Part shown: positions 35,470 through 42,879 of the stretch, one piece after another
Numbering within the stretch: the stretch's first letter is position 1
Layout of the letters: every line of letters begins with the position of its first letter
Assembly (NCBI GenBank): GCA_018223375.1
Contig: JAGTTS010000001.1
Span: 551,473-615,472 of the forward strand
Origin: Clostridiaceae bacterium Marseille-Q3526
Lineage (GTDB): Bacteria > Bacillota > Clostridia > Lachnospirales > Lachnospiraceae
Direction of reading: 5' to 3'
DNA: 64,000 nt
Program-made: the position numbers and the translations under genes
Notes under the pieces: model-generated
Seen by the model: the letters and a program-made list of their open reading frames with translations, nothing else
The model's database searches: none
Told to the model about the DNA's origin: nothing

Positions 35470-37190
35470 GTTTCGTTCTCCTTCCGTGTGAAGGCGAGGG
35501 TTATTATCGTTCCCTCCCCTTCCTCTGTCTCAATGGTAAGTTCGCCGCCGCGGCGGGCGGCAATTTCCTTTATCAGGAACAGACCGAGGCCTCTGTTGTC
35601 TCCCTTTGTGGAAATACCTTTGTCGCAGATACGCCCCGCCAGCTCCCTGCAGATACCACGCCCTGTGTCCTCGCAGACAATCAGGTTAAAATCCCTCCGG
35701 CAGAAAAGGGAGAGTTTGATTTCCTTTATGGCCCTGTGTGCATTGGCCGGGTCTGCCAGCTCTTCCACGGCATTTTCCAGGAGATTTCCCACTGCAGTAA
35801 TCATTTCCTCGCTGGGAATCAGCAAATCGTGCTCCAGGCAGATACTGTCAGGGGAGAGGGACAGGCGGATGCCAAGCTCCGCCGCGTGCATCATTTTTCC
35901 GATAATCAGGGCACAGATGGAAGATACGCGGATGCGCTCGGCAGTTTCTCTGACTGCCTGGCTGGATACAAGGCTGCTGTTCATGATAAAGGTGATAGCC
36001 TTTTTTGTTTCTCCTGTCTGCAGATATCCCAGGATGACGTGGAGTTTGTTCATAAACTCATGGTTGAAGGCACGCAGCGTATCCAGGGTTGCGCGGGTTC
36101 CGGACAGCTCGTCCGACATTCTGAGCATCTCAGTCCTGTCGTTCAGAACCATGAGGACGCCCTTTACAGAATCCTTTTTTATTATGGGAATTGCCTTAAT
36201 AAGCAGAGTGCGGCTGCCCACATTGGTAATCAGGCTGGAGACGGAGAAATGGGATGTATCTGCCCTATTCCGGAGAGCGTCCCTGGACAGCAGGCTGGAA
36301 CAGTCTGTATCCGGAAACAGTGCAGACAGCTGTTTTTCTTCCAGACTGTCAGGCATGCATCCGCTGCAGAGCAGATCGGCTGCCGCCTGATTGGCAAACA
36401 GCACCCTGCCGGAGGGATCGGCGGCTACGAGCCCTTCCTCCAGGGAGCCGAGAACGGTATCCTGACGGATGCAGATGTCTAAAAGCTCCTCAGGTTCGTG
36501 GCCCATCAGCCTTCCCCGGAGCAGAACCACAACGCCTCTTGAGAGCAACAGGCTTACAAGAAGCATAAAAGCCAGCACTGTCAAATACAGAGCCATAATG
36601 CGCTTCTGGCTGTCAGACAGGTGTGCGGTAAAAACGGAGGCCATCACATACCCGATGATAGCCCCCGAGTCATCCTGAATGGAGTGAAAGGCACGGCGCT
36701 GGGTGCCGAGAGAGCCGTAGCCGATGGTAATATAGGGTGGGCTTCCGGCCAGGGCCGCCGCCTCGTCTCCGTCTGTGACCGTTTCACCGGTAGTATTGCG
36801 ATCAGTGTGGTAAAAGCGCAGTCCGTTTTTGTCACAGATGAGCACCACGTTCAGGTTGGCCGTGTTGCTGCACAGGGAGTCGAGATCCTTCCTGACGGAA
36901 TCAGAGGGATAACCCATTTGGAGCATGTCGATTACCTGAGGCATGGAAGCGATGTAGGCGGCAAGTCCGCTGATAGTGGAGTCCACCTCTTTTCTCTGCC
37001 TGGTAATATCATAGTACATGGTAATGCCGAGGGAAAGCAGCAGGAGAACTGCAGAGACGGCAAAAAAGCTACGGGAGAGAGTCGTCTCCAGAGTGGACTT
37101 TTTTTGCTTCTTACAGGTATTGCCGTGAGTCTTCCCAGCGGAATTTTTCATTCTGTAAAGATTTAAAATACGGAAATTCACTTGTTTCAC
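35457..37190 (-). CDS. Sensor histidine kinase, CitA/DcuS family
   Basis: Membrane sensor of up to 577 residues. One membrane segment (about 40-62), an extracytoplasmic PAS-like sensor domain (about 63-200) and a second segment (about 205-226) precede a cytoplasmic PAS domain (about 245-355). The kinase core follows, with phospho-acceptor His in FNHEFMNKLHVILGYLQ (about residue 376), NLLENAVEEL (N box), EDTGRGI and KGDNRGLGLFLI (G boxes). CitA/DcuS sensors detect citrate or C4-dicarboxylates directly. The start is uncertain: GTG at 37190 has a short-spaced AGGA, and GTG or ATG codons further in are possible. Confidence 0.92.
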   Translation of the reverse strand: MKQVNFRILNLYRMKNSAGKTHGNTCKKQKKSTLETTLSRSFFAVSAVLLLLSLGITMYYDITRQRKEVDSTISGLAAYIASMPQVIDMLQMGYPSDSVRKDLDSLCSNTANLNVVLICDKNGLRFYHTDRNTTGETVTDGDEAAALAGSPPYITIGYGSLGTQRRAFHSIQDDSGAIIGYVMASVFTAHLSDSQKRIMALYLTVLAFMLLVSLLLSRGVVVLLRGRLMGHEPEELLDICIRQDTVLGSLEEGLVAADPSGRVLFANQAAADLLCSGCMPDSLEEKQLSALFPDTDCSSLLSRDALRNRADTSHFSVSSLITNVGSRTLLIKAIPIIKKDSVKGVLMVLNDRTEMLRMSDELSGTRATLDTLRAFNHEFMNKLHVILGYLQTGETKKAITFIMNSSLVSSQAVRETAERIRVSSICALIIGKMMHAAELGIRLSLSPDSICLEHDLLIPSEEMITAVGNLLENAVEELADPANAHRAIKEIKLSLFCRRDFNLIVCEDTGRGICRELAGRICDKGISTKGDNRGLGLFLIKEIAARRGGELTIETEEGEGTIITLAFTRKENETCIQ

Positions 37191-37364
37191 ATCCTGTTTT
37201 TCAGAGTATGGGTATAATTTACCCGCCAGTTAGAGATGATATAAATTATATAGAAAAGGAAGCAGGGATGCAACACAAAAAGGAAGCAGCAGTTCCTTGA
37301 CACAGATACTGTACAAAAGCAGGTAAAAGGGCGGTGTAAATTTTATAAAAGTTCAAAAAAACCC

Positions 37365-37393
37365 TTGCTATTTCTGGAAGAATTAGGTACAAT
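37365..37393 (+). promoter_or_regulatory. gapA promoter
   Basis: TTGCTA (37365-37370), 17-base spacer, TACAAT (37388-37393). The leader to the ATG is about 70 bases. Confidence 0.75.
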
Positions 37394-37403
37394 ACAAAGT
37401 AGG

Positions 37404-37421
37404 TTGATTATTATTTAACAA
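37404..37421 (+). promoter_or_regulatory. Candidate Rex operator downstream of the gapA -10
   Basis: TTGATTATTATTTAACAA matches 12 of the 14 fixed positions of the clostridial Rex consensus TTGTTAA-N4-TTAACAA. Its place at the transcription start fits redox (NADH/NAD+) control of glyceraldehyde-3-phosphate dehydrogenase. Confidence 0.45.
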
Positions 37422-37470
37422 TCCTATTAACTAACCATCATGAAATAAAATTCTTAGGAGGAATGAAATC

Positions 37471-38484
37471 ATGGCAGTAAAAGTTGCAATTAATGGTTTT
37501 GGCCGTATCGGCCGTCTCGCTTTCAGACAGATGTTTGACGCAGAGGGTTACGAAGTAGTAGCTATCAACGATTTAACAGATCCGAAGATGTTAGCTCACT
37601 TATTAAAATATGACTCTTCCCAGGGCAGATACGAGGGACATACAGTAGAGGCCGGAGAGGGCTCCATCACAGTTGACGGAAAGACTATCACAATCTACGC
37701 AAAGGCTAACGCAGCAGAGCTTCCTTGGGGAGAGCTTGGCGTAGACGTAGTTCTGGAGTGTACAGGTTTCTACACATCCAAGGCAAAAGCACAGGCTCAC
37801 ATCGACGCCGGCGCTAAGAAGGTAGTTATCTCTGCTCCAGCAGGAAACGATCTGCCAACTATCGTTTACAACGTAAACCACAACGTATTAACAAAGGAAG
37901 ACAACATTATTTCTGCAGCTTCCTGTACAACTAACTGCCTGGCTCCGATGGCAAAGGCTCTGAACGACTACGCTCCGATTCAGTCCGGTATCATGTCCAC
38001 AATCCATGCATACACAGGCGATCAGATGATCCTTGACGGACCGCACAGAAAAGGCGATTTAAGAAGAGCAAGAGCAGGCGCTGTTAATATCGTTCCGAAC
38101 TCCACAGGAGCTGCTAAGGCTATCGGCCTTGTAATTCCTGAGTTAAACGGAAAGTTAATCGGTTCCGCTCAGCGTGTTCCGGTTCCGACAGGTTCCACTA
38201 CTATCTTAACAGCAGTTGTTAAGGGCAAGGACGTAACAAAAGAGGGAATCAACGCAGCTATGAAGGCAGCAGCTACAGAGTCCTTCGGCTACAACGAGGA
38301 GGAGATCGTATCTTCCGATATCGTTGGTATCCGCTTCGGTTCCTTATTCGACGCTACACAGACCATGGTTTCCAAGGTGGACGAGGATACTTACCAGGTA
38401 CAGGTAGTTTCCTGGTACGACAACGAGAACTCCTACACAAGCCAGATGGTTCGTACAATTAAGTACTTCGCTGAGTTAAACTAA
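37471..38484 (+). CDS. gap: Glyceraldehyde-3-phosphate dehydrogenase, type I
   Basis: NAD-dependent glycolytic dehydrogenase, 337 residues. The NAD loop NGFGRIGR is at the N-terminus. The catalytic Cys is in SAASCTTNCLAP (about residue 155), with the paired His in TIHAYTGDQ; the phosphate-binding S-loop and the WYDNENSYTSQM signature are present. AGGAGG precedes the ATG. Codon use is strongly optimised (TTC, AAC and AAG rich), pointing to very high expression. It heads the gap-pgk-tpiA cluster but is separated from pgk by a hairpin that could reduce read-through. Confidence 0.98.
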   Translation: MAVKVAINGFGRIGRLAFRQMFDAEGYEVVAINDLTDPKMLAHLLKYDSSQGRYEGHTVEAGEGSITVDGKTITIYAKANAAELPWGELGVDVVLECTGFYTSKAKAQAHIDAGAKKVVISAPAGNDLPTIVYNVNHNVLTKEDNIISAASCTTNCLAPMAKALNDYAPIQSGIMSTIHAYTGDQMILDGPHRKGDLRRARAGAVNIVPNSTGAAKAIGLVIPELNGKLIGSAQRVPVPTGSTTILTAVVKGKDVTKEGINAAMKAAATESFGYNEEEIVSSDIVGIRFGSLFDATQTMVSKVDEDTYQVQVVSWYDNENSYTSQMVRTIKYFAELN

Positions 38485-38530
38485 TTGCGGATTTCCAGTT
38501 CGTTTGACGAAGAGAGAATAGGATTCACGT

Positions 38531-38572
38531 AAAAAGGTGGTCCGGTCCGTCCTGGACCGGGCTGCCTTTTTT
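38531..38572 (+). terminator. Terminator or attenuator between gap and pgk
   Basis: GTCC-looped hairpin with GGTCCGGTCC/GGACCGGGC arms, flanked by AAAAAGG and CCTTTTTT. It lies 28 bases before the pgk start, so pgk must be read through it or have an internal promoter. Confidence 0.8.
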
Positions 38573-38600
38573 GGTAAAAAAATGAGAAAGGAGCATGTTC

Positions 38601-39806
38601 ATGCTTAATAAAAAATCTGTTGACGATATTCAGGTAAAGGGAAAAAGAGTGTTAGTGCGCTGCGATTTTAACGTACCGTTAAAGGACGGAAAAATTACAG
38701 ATGAGAACCGTCTGGTAGCAGCCCTTCCTACTATTAAGAAGTTAATTGCTGACGGCGGAAAAGTAATTCTCTGCTCCCATTTAGGAAAGCCGAAGGGAGA
38801 GCCGAAGCCGGAGCTTTCCTTAGCGCCGGTTGCAGTCCGCCTTTCTGAGCTGTTAGGCCAGGAGGTAAAGTTTGCCGCTGATCCAGAGGTTGTAGGACCA
38901 AACGCAAAGGCAGCTGCAGAGGCTATGAAGGACGGCGAGGTTATTCTTCTGGAGAATACACGCTACAGAGCAGAGGAGACCAAGAACGGAGAAGCATTCA
39001 GCAAGGAACTGGCTTCCCTTTGCGATGTATATGTAAACGACGCGTTCGGAACAGCTCACAGAGCACACTGCTCCAACGTAGGCGTGACACAGTACGTAGA
39101 CACAGCAGCCGTAGGCTACTTAATGCAGAAGGAGATCGATTTCCTGGGCAATGCAGTCAACAACCCGGTGCGCCCATTCGTAGCTATCCTGGGCGGAGCT
39201 AAGGTAGCTGATAAGTTAAACGTAATCTCCAACCTGCTTGAGAAGTGCGATACCCTGATCATCGGAGGCGGTATGGCGTTCACCTTCTTAAAGGCAGAGG
39301 GCAAGGAAATCGGAAGCTCCTTAGTGGACGACACCAAGTTAGATTACTGCCGCGAGATGCTCGCAAAGGCTGAGAAGCTGGGTAAGAAGATCCTCCTTCC
39401 TGTAGACGCGGCTGTGGCAGCAGCATTCCCAAGCCCAATCGACGCTGAGATCGAGGTGAAGAACGTATCTGCAGACGCTATCCCGGCAGATATGATGGGT
39501 CTGGATATTGGAACAGAGTCTGCCAAGATGTTTGCAGAGGCAGTAAAATCCGCTAAGACAGTGGTATGGAACGGACCGATGGGCGTATTCGAGAATCCGG
39601 TTCTGGCTAAGGGAACTATCGAGGTGGCCAAGGCTCTGGCAGAGACAGACGCTACTACTATCATCGGAGGCGGCGATTCTGCAGCAGCAGTAAACCAGTT
39701 AGGCTTCGGCGATAAAATGACTCACATCTCCACAGGAGGCGGCGCATCCTTAGAGTTCCTGGAGGGCAAAGAGCTTCCAGGCGTAGCAGCCGCAAATGAC
39801 CGATAG
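38601..39806 (+). CDS. pgk: Phosphoglycerate kinase
   Basis: ATP-forming glycolytic kinase of 401 residues with the two Rossmann-like lobes. Visible are RCDFNVPLKDG (substrate Arg and Asn), LCSHLGKPKG, the hinge region and the C-lobe nucleotide motif GPMGVFENP, then IIGGGDSAAAV and STGGGASLEFLEGKELPG. The ATG at 38601 has AGGAG at proper spacing; an ATG at 38595 is too close to it. The last codons and the stop lie inside a 28-base repeat that recurs 94 bases downstream, so the final residues ANDR come from repeat sequence. Confidence 0.97.
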   Translation: MLNKKSVDDIQVKGKRVLVRCDFNVPLKDGKITDENRLVAALPTIKKLIADGGKVILCSHLGKPKGEPKPELSLAPVAVRLSELLGQEVKFAADPEVVGPNAKAAAEAMKDGEVILLENTRYRAEETKNGEAFSKELASLCDVYVNDAFGTAHRAHCSNVGVTQYVDTAAVGYLMQKEIDFLGNAVNNPVRPFVAILGGAKVADKLNVISNLLEKCDTLIIGGGMAFTFLKAEGKEIGSSLVDDTKLDYCREMLAKAEKLGKKILLPVDAAVAAAFPSPIDAEIEVKNVSADAIPADMMGLDIGTESAKMFAEAVKSAKTVVWNGPMGVFENPVLAKGTIEVAKALAETDATTIIGGGDSAAAVNQLGFGDKMTHISTGGGASLEFLEGKELPGVAAANDR

Positions 39807-39921
39807 CACTTAGCGAGGTGTTTTCGAGCTTAGTGCGAAGGTCGTTCCCGAATCTAGACGAGGTTCTTTCGAGGCGTAGCTGAGGGAACATACCCGATAG
39901 CACTTAGCGAGGTGTTTTCGA
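39800..39921 (+). repeat. Intergenic repeat pair between pgk and tpiA
   Basis: Two identical 28-base copies (39800-39827 and 39894-39921) start CCGATAGCACTTAGCGAGG and end TTTTCGA. The 66 bases between hold a diverged relative (GAATCTAGACGAGG... with TTTCGAG). The first copy includes the pgk stop codon. The second ends about 40 bases before the tpiA start. Confidence 0.85.
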
Positions 39922-39960
39922 CTGAAATAAATATAAGAATAAAAGAGGAGGAATTCTGAC

Positions 39961-40713
39961 ATGGCAAGAAAGAAAATTATTGCAGGAAACTGGAAGATGA
40001 ACATGACGCCTTCCGAGGCAGTAGAGCTTGTAAATACATTAAAGCCATTAGTGACAAACGACGAGGTTGACGTAGTATTCTGCGTTCCGGCTATTGACAT
40101 TATCCCAGCGATGGAGGCTGCCAAGGGAACTAACATCCAGATCGGCGCTGAGAACATGTACTTTGAGGAGAAGGGAGCTTTCACAGGAGAGATTTCCCCG
40201 AATATGCTGGTTGACGCAGGCGTAAAGTATGTGATCATCGGACATTCTGAGAGAAGAGAGTACTTTGCAGAGACAGATGAGACTGTAAATAAGAAGGTAT
40301 TAAAGGCCTTCGAGCACGGCCTCACACCAATCATCTGCTGCGGAGAGTCCTTAACACAGAGAGAGCAGGGAATCACCATCGACTGGATCCGCCAGCAGAT
40401 TAAGATTGCCTTCTTAAACGTAACTGCAGAGCAGGCTAAGACAGCAGTGATCGCTTACGAGCCAATCTGGGCTATCGGAACAGGAAAGGTAGCTACCACA
40501 GAGCAGGCTGAGGAGGTATGCGCAGCTATCCGTCAGTGCATCGGCGAGATTTATGACGAGGCTGCAGCAGAAGCTATCCGCATCCAGTACGGCGGTTCCG
40601 TATCTGCCGCTTCCGCTCCGGAGCTGTTTGCACAGGCAGACATTGACGGCGGACTGGTAGGAGGAGCTTCCTTAAAGCCAGATTTTGGACAGATTGTAAA
40701 TTACAATAAATAA
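39961..40713 (+). CDS. tpiA: Triosephosphate isomerase
   Basis: TIM-barrel enzyme interconverting dihydroxyacetone phosphate and glyceraldehyde-3-phosphate, 250 residues. Catalytic Lys is in AGNWKMN, His in IIGHSERRE and Glu in AYEPIWAIGTGK; the phosphate loops GGSVSA and GGLVGGASL are intact. GAGGAGG lies at proper spacing before the ATG. It is third in the highly expressed glycolytic cluster and is closed by a hairpin terminator. Confidence 0.98.
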   Translation: MARKKIIAGNWKMNMTPSEAVELVNTLKPLVTNDEVDVVFCVPAIDIIPAMEAAKGTNIQIGAENMYFEEKGAFTGEISPNMLVDAGVKYVIIGHSERREYFAETDETVNKKVLKAFEHGLTPIICCGESLTQREQGITIDWIRQQIKIAFLNVTAEQAKTAVIAYEPIWAIGTGKVATTEQAEEVCAAIRQCIGEIYDEAAAEAIRIQYGGSVSAASAPELFAQADIDGGLVGGASLKPDFGQIVNYNK

Positions 40714-40725
40714 GAGACAGTGAGA

Positions 40726-40766
40726 AGAGAGGCACGGCGATCCGGGAACGATCCTGTGCCTCTTTC
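40726..40766 (+). terminator. Intrinsic terminator after tpiA
   Basis: AGAGGCAC (40728-40735) pairs with GTGCCTCT (40756-40763), with inner GATCC/GGATC-like pairing, then a T-rich tail. Confidence 0.8.
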
Positions 40767-40846
40767 TTCTATTCTGCCATAAACGCGGGAAGATTTTTAT
40801 CCGGGATTTTCCAGAAAAAAGACAGAAATAATTAAGAGGTTTTTCA

Positions 40847-40875
40847 TTGATACAAAAAGGCTGGTGTGATATACT
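40847..40875 (+). promoter_or_regulatory. Promoter of the isochorismatase-like gene
   Basis: TTGATA (40847-40852), 17-base spacer, TATACT (40870-40875), preceded by the tpiA terminator. Confidence 0.78.
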
Positions 40876-40926
40876 GTTCTCTAATTTTAACAAATATAGA
40901 TGAAAAGGATTTCAGGAGGAAATAGA

Positions 40927-41454
40927 ATGGAGAATAGCAATATGAAAAAACTGCTGATTGTGGTAGATATGCAGAATGATTTTATCGACGGCTCTCTGGG
41001 GACAGAGGAGGCAAAACAGATTGTTCCGGCAGTGGTAAAAAAGATTGAGGAATATCAGGGAGAGGACTGCGAGATTCTGTTTACCATGGATACTCACTAC
41101 GAGAATTATCTGGAGACGCTGGAAGGCAAGAAGCTTCCAGTGGTACACTGCCAGAAGGGGACGCAGGGCTGGGAGCTCTGTCCGGAAATAGCTGCTTTTG
41201 AGGGAACGCGTTTTGAGAAGCCGTCCTTTGCAAGCCTGGATCTGGGAAGATATGTAGGAGGAAGAGAGTACAAATCTGTGGAGCTGGCAGGACTCTGCAC
41301 AGACATCTGTGTCATTTCAAACGCCATGCTGATAAAGGCAGTCCTGCCTGGAACTCCTGTAAAAGTAGATTCTTCCTGCTGTGCGGGAGTGACCCCGGAG
41401 AGCCATAGAAACGCTCTCGAGGCCATGAAAATGTGTCAGATTGACGTGTTTTAA
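40927..41454 (+). CDS. Cysteine hydrolase, isochorismatase/nicotinamidase family
   Basis: Small hydrolase of 175 residues from the ATG at 40927, which has AGGAGG 7 bases upstream. The family triad can be traced: Asp in VVDMQNDFIDGSLG, a Lys in the FEKPSFASLDL region and the nucleophilic Cys in ELAGLCTDICVISNA, with metal-ligand Asp/His (MDTHYENY) consistent with a nicotinamidase. A role in NAD salvage (nicotinamide to nicotinate) is plausible but substrate specificity in this family cannot be read reliably. It is transcribed alone and converges with the second DAHP synthase gene. Confidence 0.82.
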   Translation: MENSNMKKLLIVVDMQNDFIDGSLGTEEAKQIVPAVVKKIEEYQGEDCEILFTMDTHYENYLETLEGKKLPVVHCQKGTQGWELCPEIAAFEGTRFEKPSFASLDLGRYVGGREYKSVELAGLCTDICVISNAMLIKAVLPGTPVKVDSSCCAGVTPESHRNALEAMKMCQIDVF

Positions 41455-41465
41455 GTAATAAAAAA

Positions 41466-42479
41466 CTACAGCGTCCTTCCCTCCAGGGCTGCGTACGGTC
41501 TGAGCCGGTTCATCAGGCTGTCAAATTCCTGGAAGGTGAGGGACTGCGGGCCGTCGGAGAGAGCTTTCTCCGGGCATGGATGAACCTCGATCATCAGTCC
41601 GTCGGCGCCTGCCGATACGGCGGCTTTAGCCATAGGCTCCACATAGGCTCTCACGCCGGTGGCGTGGCTGGGATCCACGATAATGGGAAGGTGGGTCTTC
41701 TGGCGCAGAACCGGAACAGCGGAGAGATCCAGAGTATTTCTGGTGGCCGTCTCAAAGGTGCGGATGCCTCTCTCGCAGAGAATTACATTGGAATTTCCCT
41801 CTGCCATGATGTATTCGGAGGCATTGAGCCACTCGTCGATGGTGGCGGAAAGGCCGCGTTTTAAAAGGATGGGGAGACCTGTCTTTCCAGCTTCCTTCAG
41901 CAGCTCGAAATTCTGCATGTTTCGGGCGCCGATCTGGAGCAGATCTACGTATTTTACAGCGTCCTCAATGGCGCGGGCGCTGGTTACTTCACAGATGACG
42001 GAAAGTCCGGTGGCTTCCCTGGCTTCTTTCATATATTTTAATCCCTCTGTCTCCAGGCCCTGGAAAGAGTAGGGGGAGGTGCGGGGCTTGAAGGCGCCGC
42101 CGCGCAGCACAGTGGCTCCCGCCTTCTTTACGGCAAATGCCGTCTCCATCAGCTGGGTGGAACTTTCGATGGCGCAGGGACCGGCCATGACAGTCAGATT
42201 CTCCGGCCCCACAGAGGTGTTGGACAGGGATACGGAGGACGGCTCCGGATGAAATTTTTTGTTAGCCAGCTTGTAGGACTCTGTTACGGCCACAACTTTA
42301 TCGACGCCGTCGGCGATCTCTAAGTTGGAACCCTGAAGCTTTGATTTGTCTCCTACTACGCCGATGATGGTCACCTCGGTTCCGTGGGAGAGATGAACAG
42401 TCAGGCCTTTTTCTTCGATCTGTCCGGCTACATTTCTGATATTTTCTTCAGAAGCGCCGGGTTTCATAATAATAATCAT
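41466..42479 (-). CDS. aroF: 3-deoxy-7-phosphoheptulonate synthase, class I-beta (AroF/KDO8PS-like) with N-terminal ACT-like domain
   Basis: DAHP synthase of 337 residues of the subfamily related to KDO-8-phosphate synthase. An N-terminal ferredoxin/ACT-like domain (about 1-70, opening MIIIMKPGASEENI) fused to the barrel is the regulatory arrangement seen in Thermotoga-type enzymes. Barrel landmarks are VMAGPCAIES, LRGGAFKPRTSPYSFQG, QIGARNMQNF, LLKRG and the metal-binding IVDPSHATG with EVHPCPEKA. A consensus promoter and palindrome lie upstream. It duplicates the activity of the AroG-type gene at 29-30 kb, probably with different feedback control. Confidence 0.95.
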   Translation of the reverse strand: MIIIMKPGASEENIRNVAGQIEEKGLTVHLSHGTEVTIIGVVGDKSKLQGSNLEIADGVDKVVAVTESYKLANKKFHPEPSSVSLSNTSVGPENLTVMAGPCAIESSTQLMETAFAVKKAGATVLRGGAFKPRTSPYSFQGLETEGLKYMKEAREATGLSVICEVTSARAIEDAVKYVDLLQIGARNMQNFELLKEAGKTGLPILLKRGLSATIDEWLNASEYIMAEGNSNVILCERGIRTFETATRNTLDLSAVPVLRQKTHLPIIVDPSHATGVRAYVEPMAKAAVSAGADGLMIEVHPCPEKALSDGPQSLTFQEFDSLMNRLRPYAALEGRTL

Positions 42480-42578
42480 ATCTGATTCCTTTCTTTCGCC
42501 AGAGTTTAGGCGAATGCAGCGAATAAATTTGCAGGTAATGAAACGATGATGTTTCGTCGTTGTACAGCTATGTGGCCT

Positions 42579-42607
42579 ATTGTAGAGCAGAAATGTGCTT
42601 CTGTCAA
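42579..42607 (-). promoter_or_regulatory. aroF promoter
   Basis: Minus strand TTGACA (42607-42602), 17-base spacer, TACAAT (42584-42579). The leader is about 95 bases and contains no T-box hallmark. Confidence 0.82.
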
Positions 42608-42617
42608 TGATTTATTA

Positions 42618-42640
42618 CGTTAAACTTTTAAAACTTAACG
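42618..42640. promoter_or_regulatory. 23-bp imperfect palindrome upstream of the aroF -35
   Basis: CGTTAA and TTAACG arms with further A/T pairing towards the centre; 9 of 11 positions pair. It ends 11 bases upstream of the -35, a position typical of activators or repressors. The cognate regulator is unknown. Confidence 0.4.
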
Positions 42641-42750
42641 CAAAACAGAAAACGAAAGTTTTATGGAGGGCCCGGCATGAATTTGAAAGCGGCCGGACTG
42701 GGAGCAGAAACTGGAGAGCTTTGTTTTGACAAAAATTTGACACTATCCCA

Positions 42751-42779
42751 TTGAAACTTAAATAGAAATCATGTAGAAT
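42751..42779 (+). promoter_or_regulatory. gpmI promoter
   Basis: TTGAAA (42751-42756), 17-base spacer, TAGAAT (42774-42779) with a TG just before the -10. A further TTGACA occurs at 42737. Divergent from aroF. Confidence 0.68.
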
Positions 42780-42879
42780 AAGGAACGGAAAGACTTTTAC
42801 AAATTTGAACATTAACGATACAGCCTTCTGAGCACCGTTTCGGCGCTTGGGACAGGCAGAGACAGTGAAGGAGAATATT

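Noticed and set aside
39800..39921. Minimal CRISPR
   Set aside because: Only two identical copies, the spacer-like stretch contains a related sequence, there are no cas genes, and one copy overlaps a coding end.
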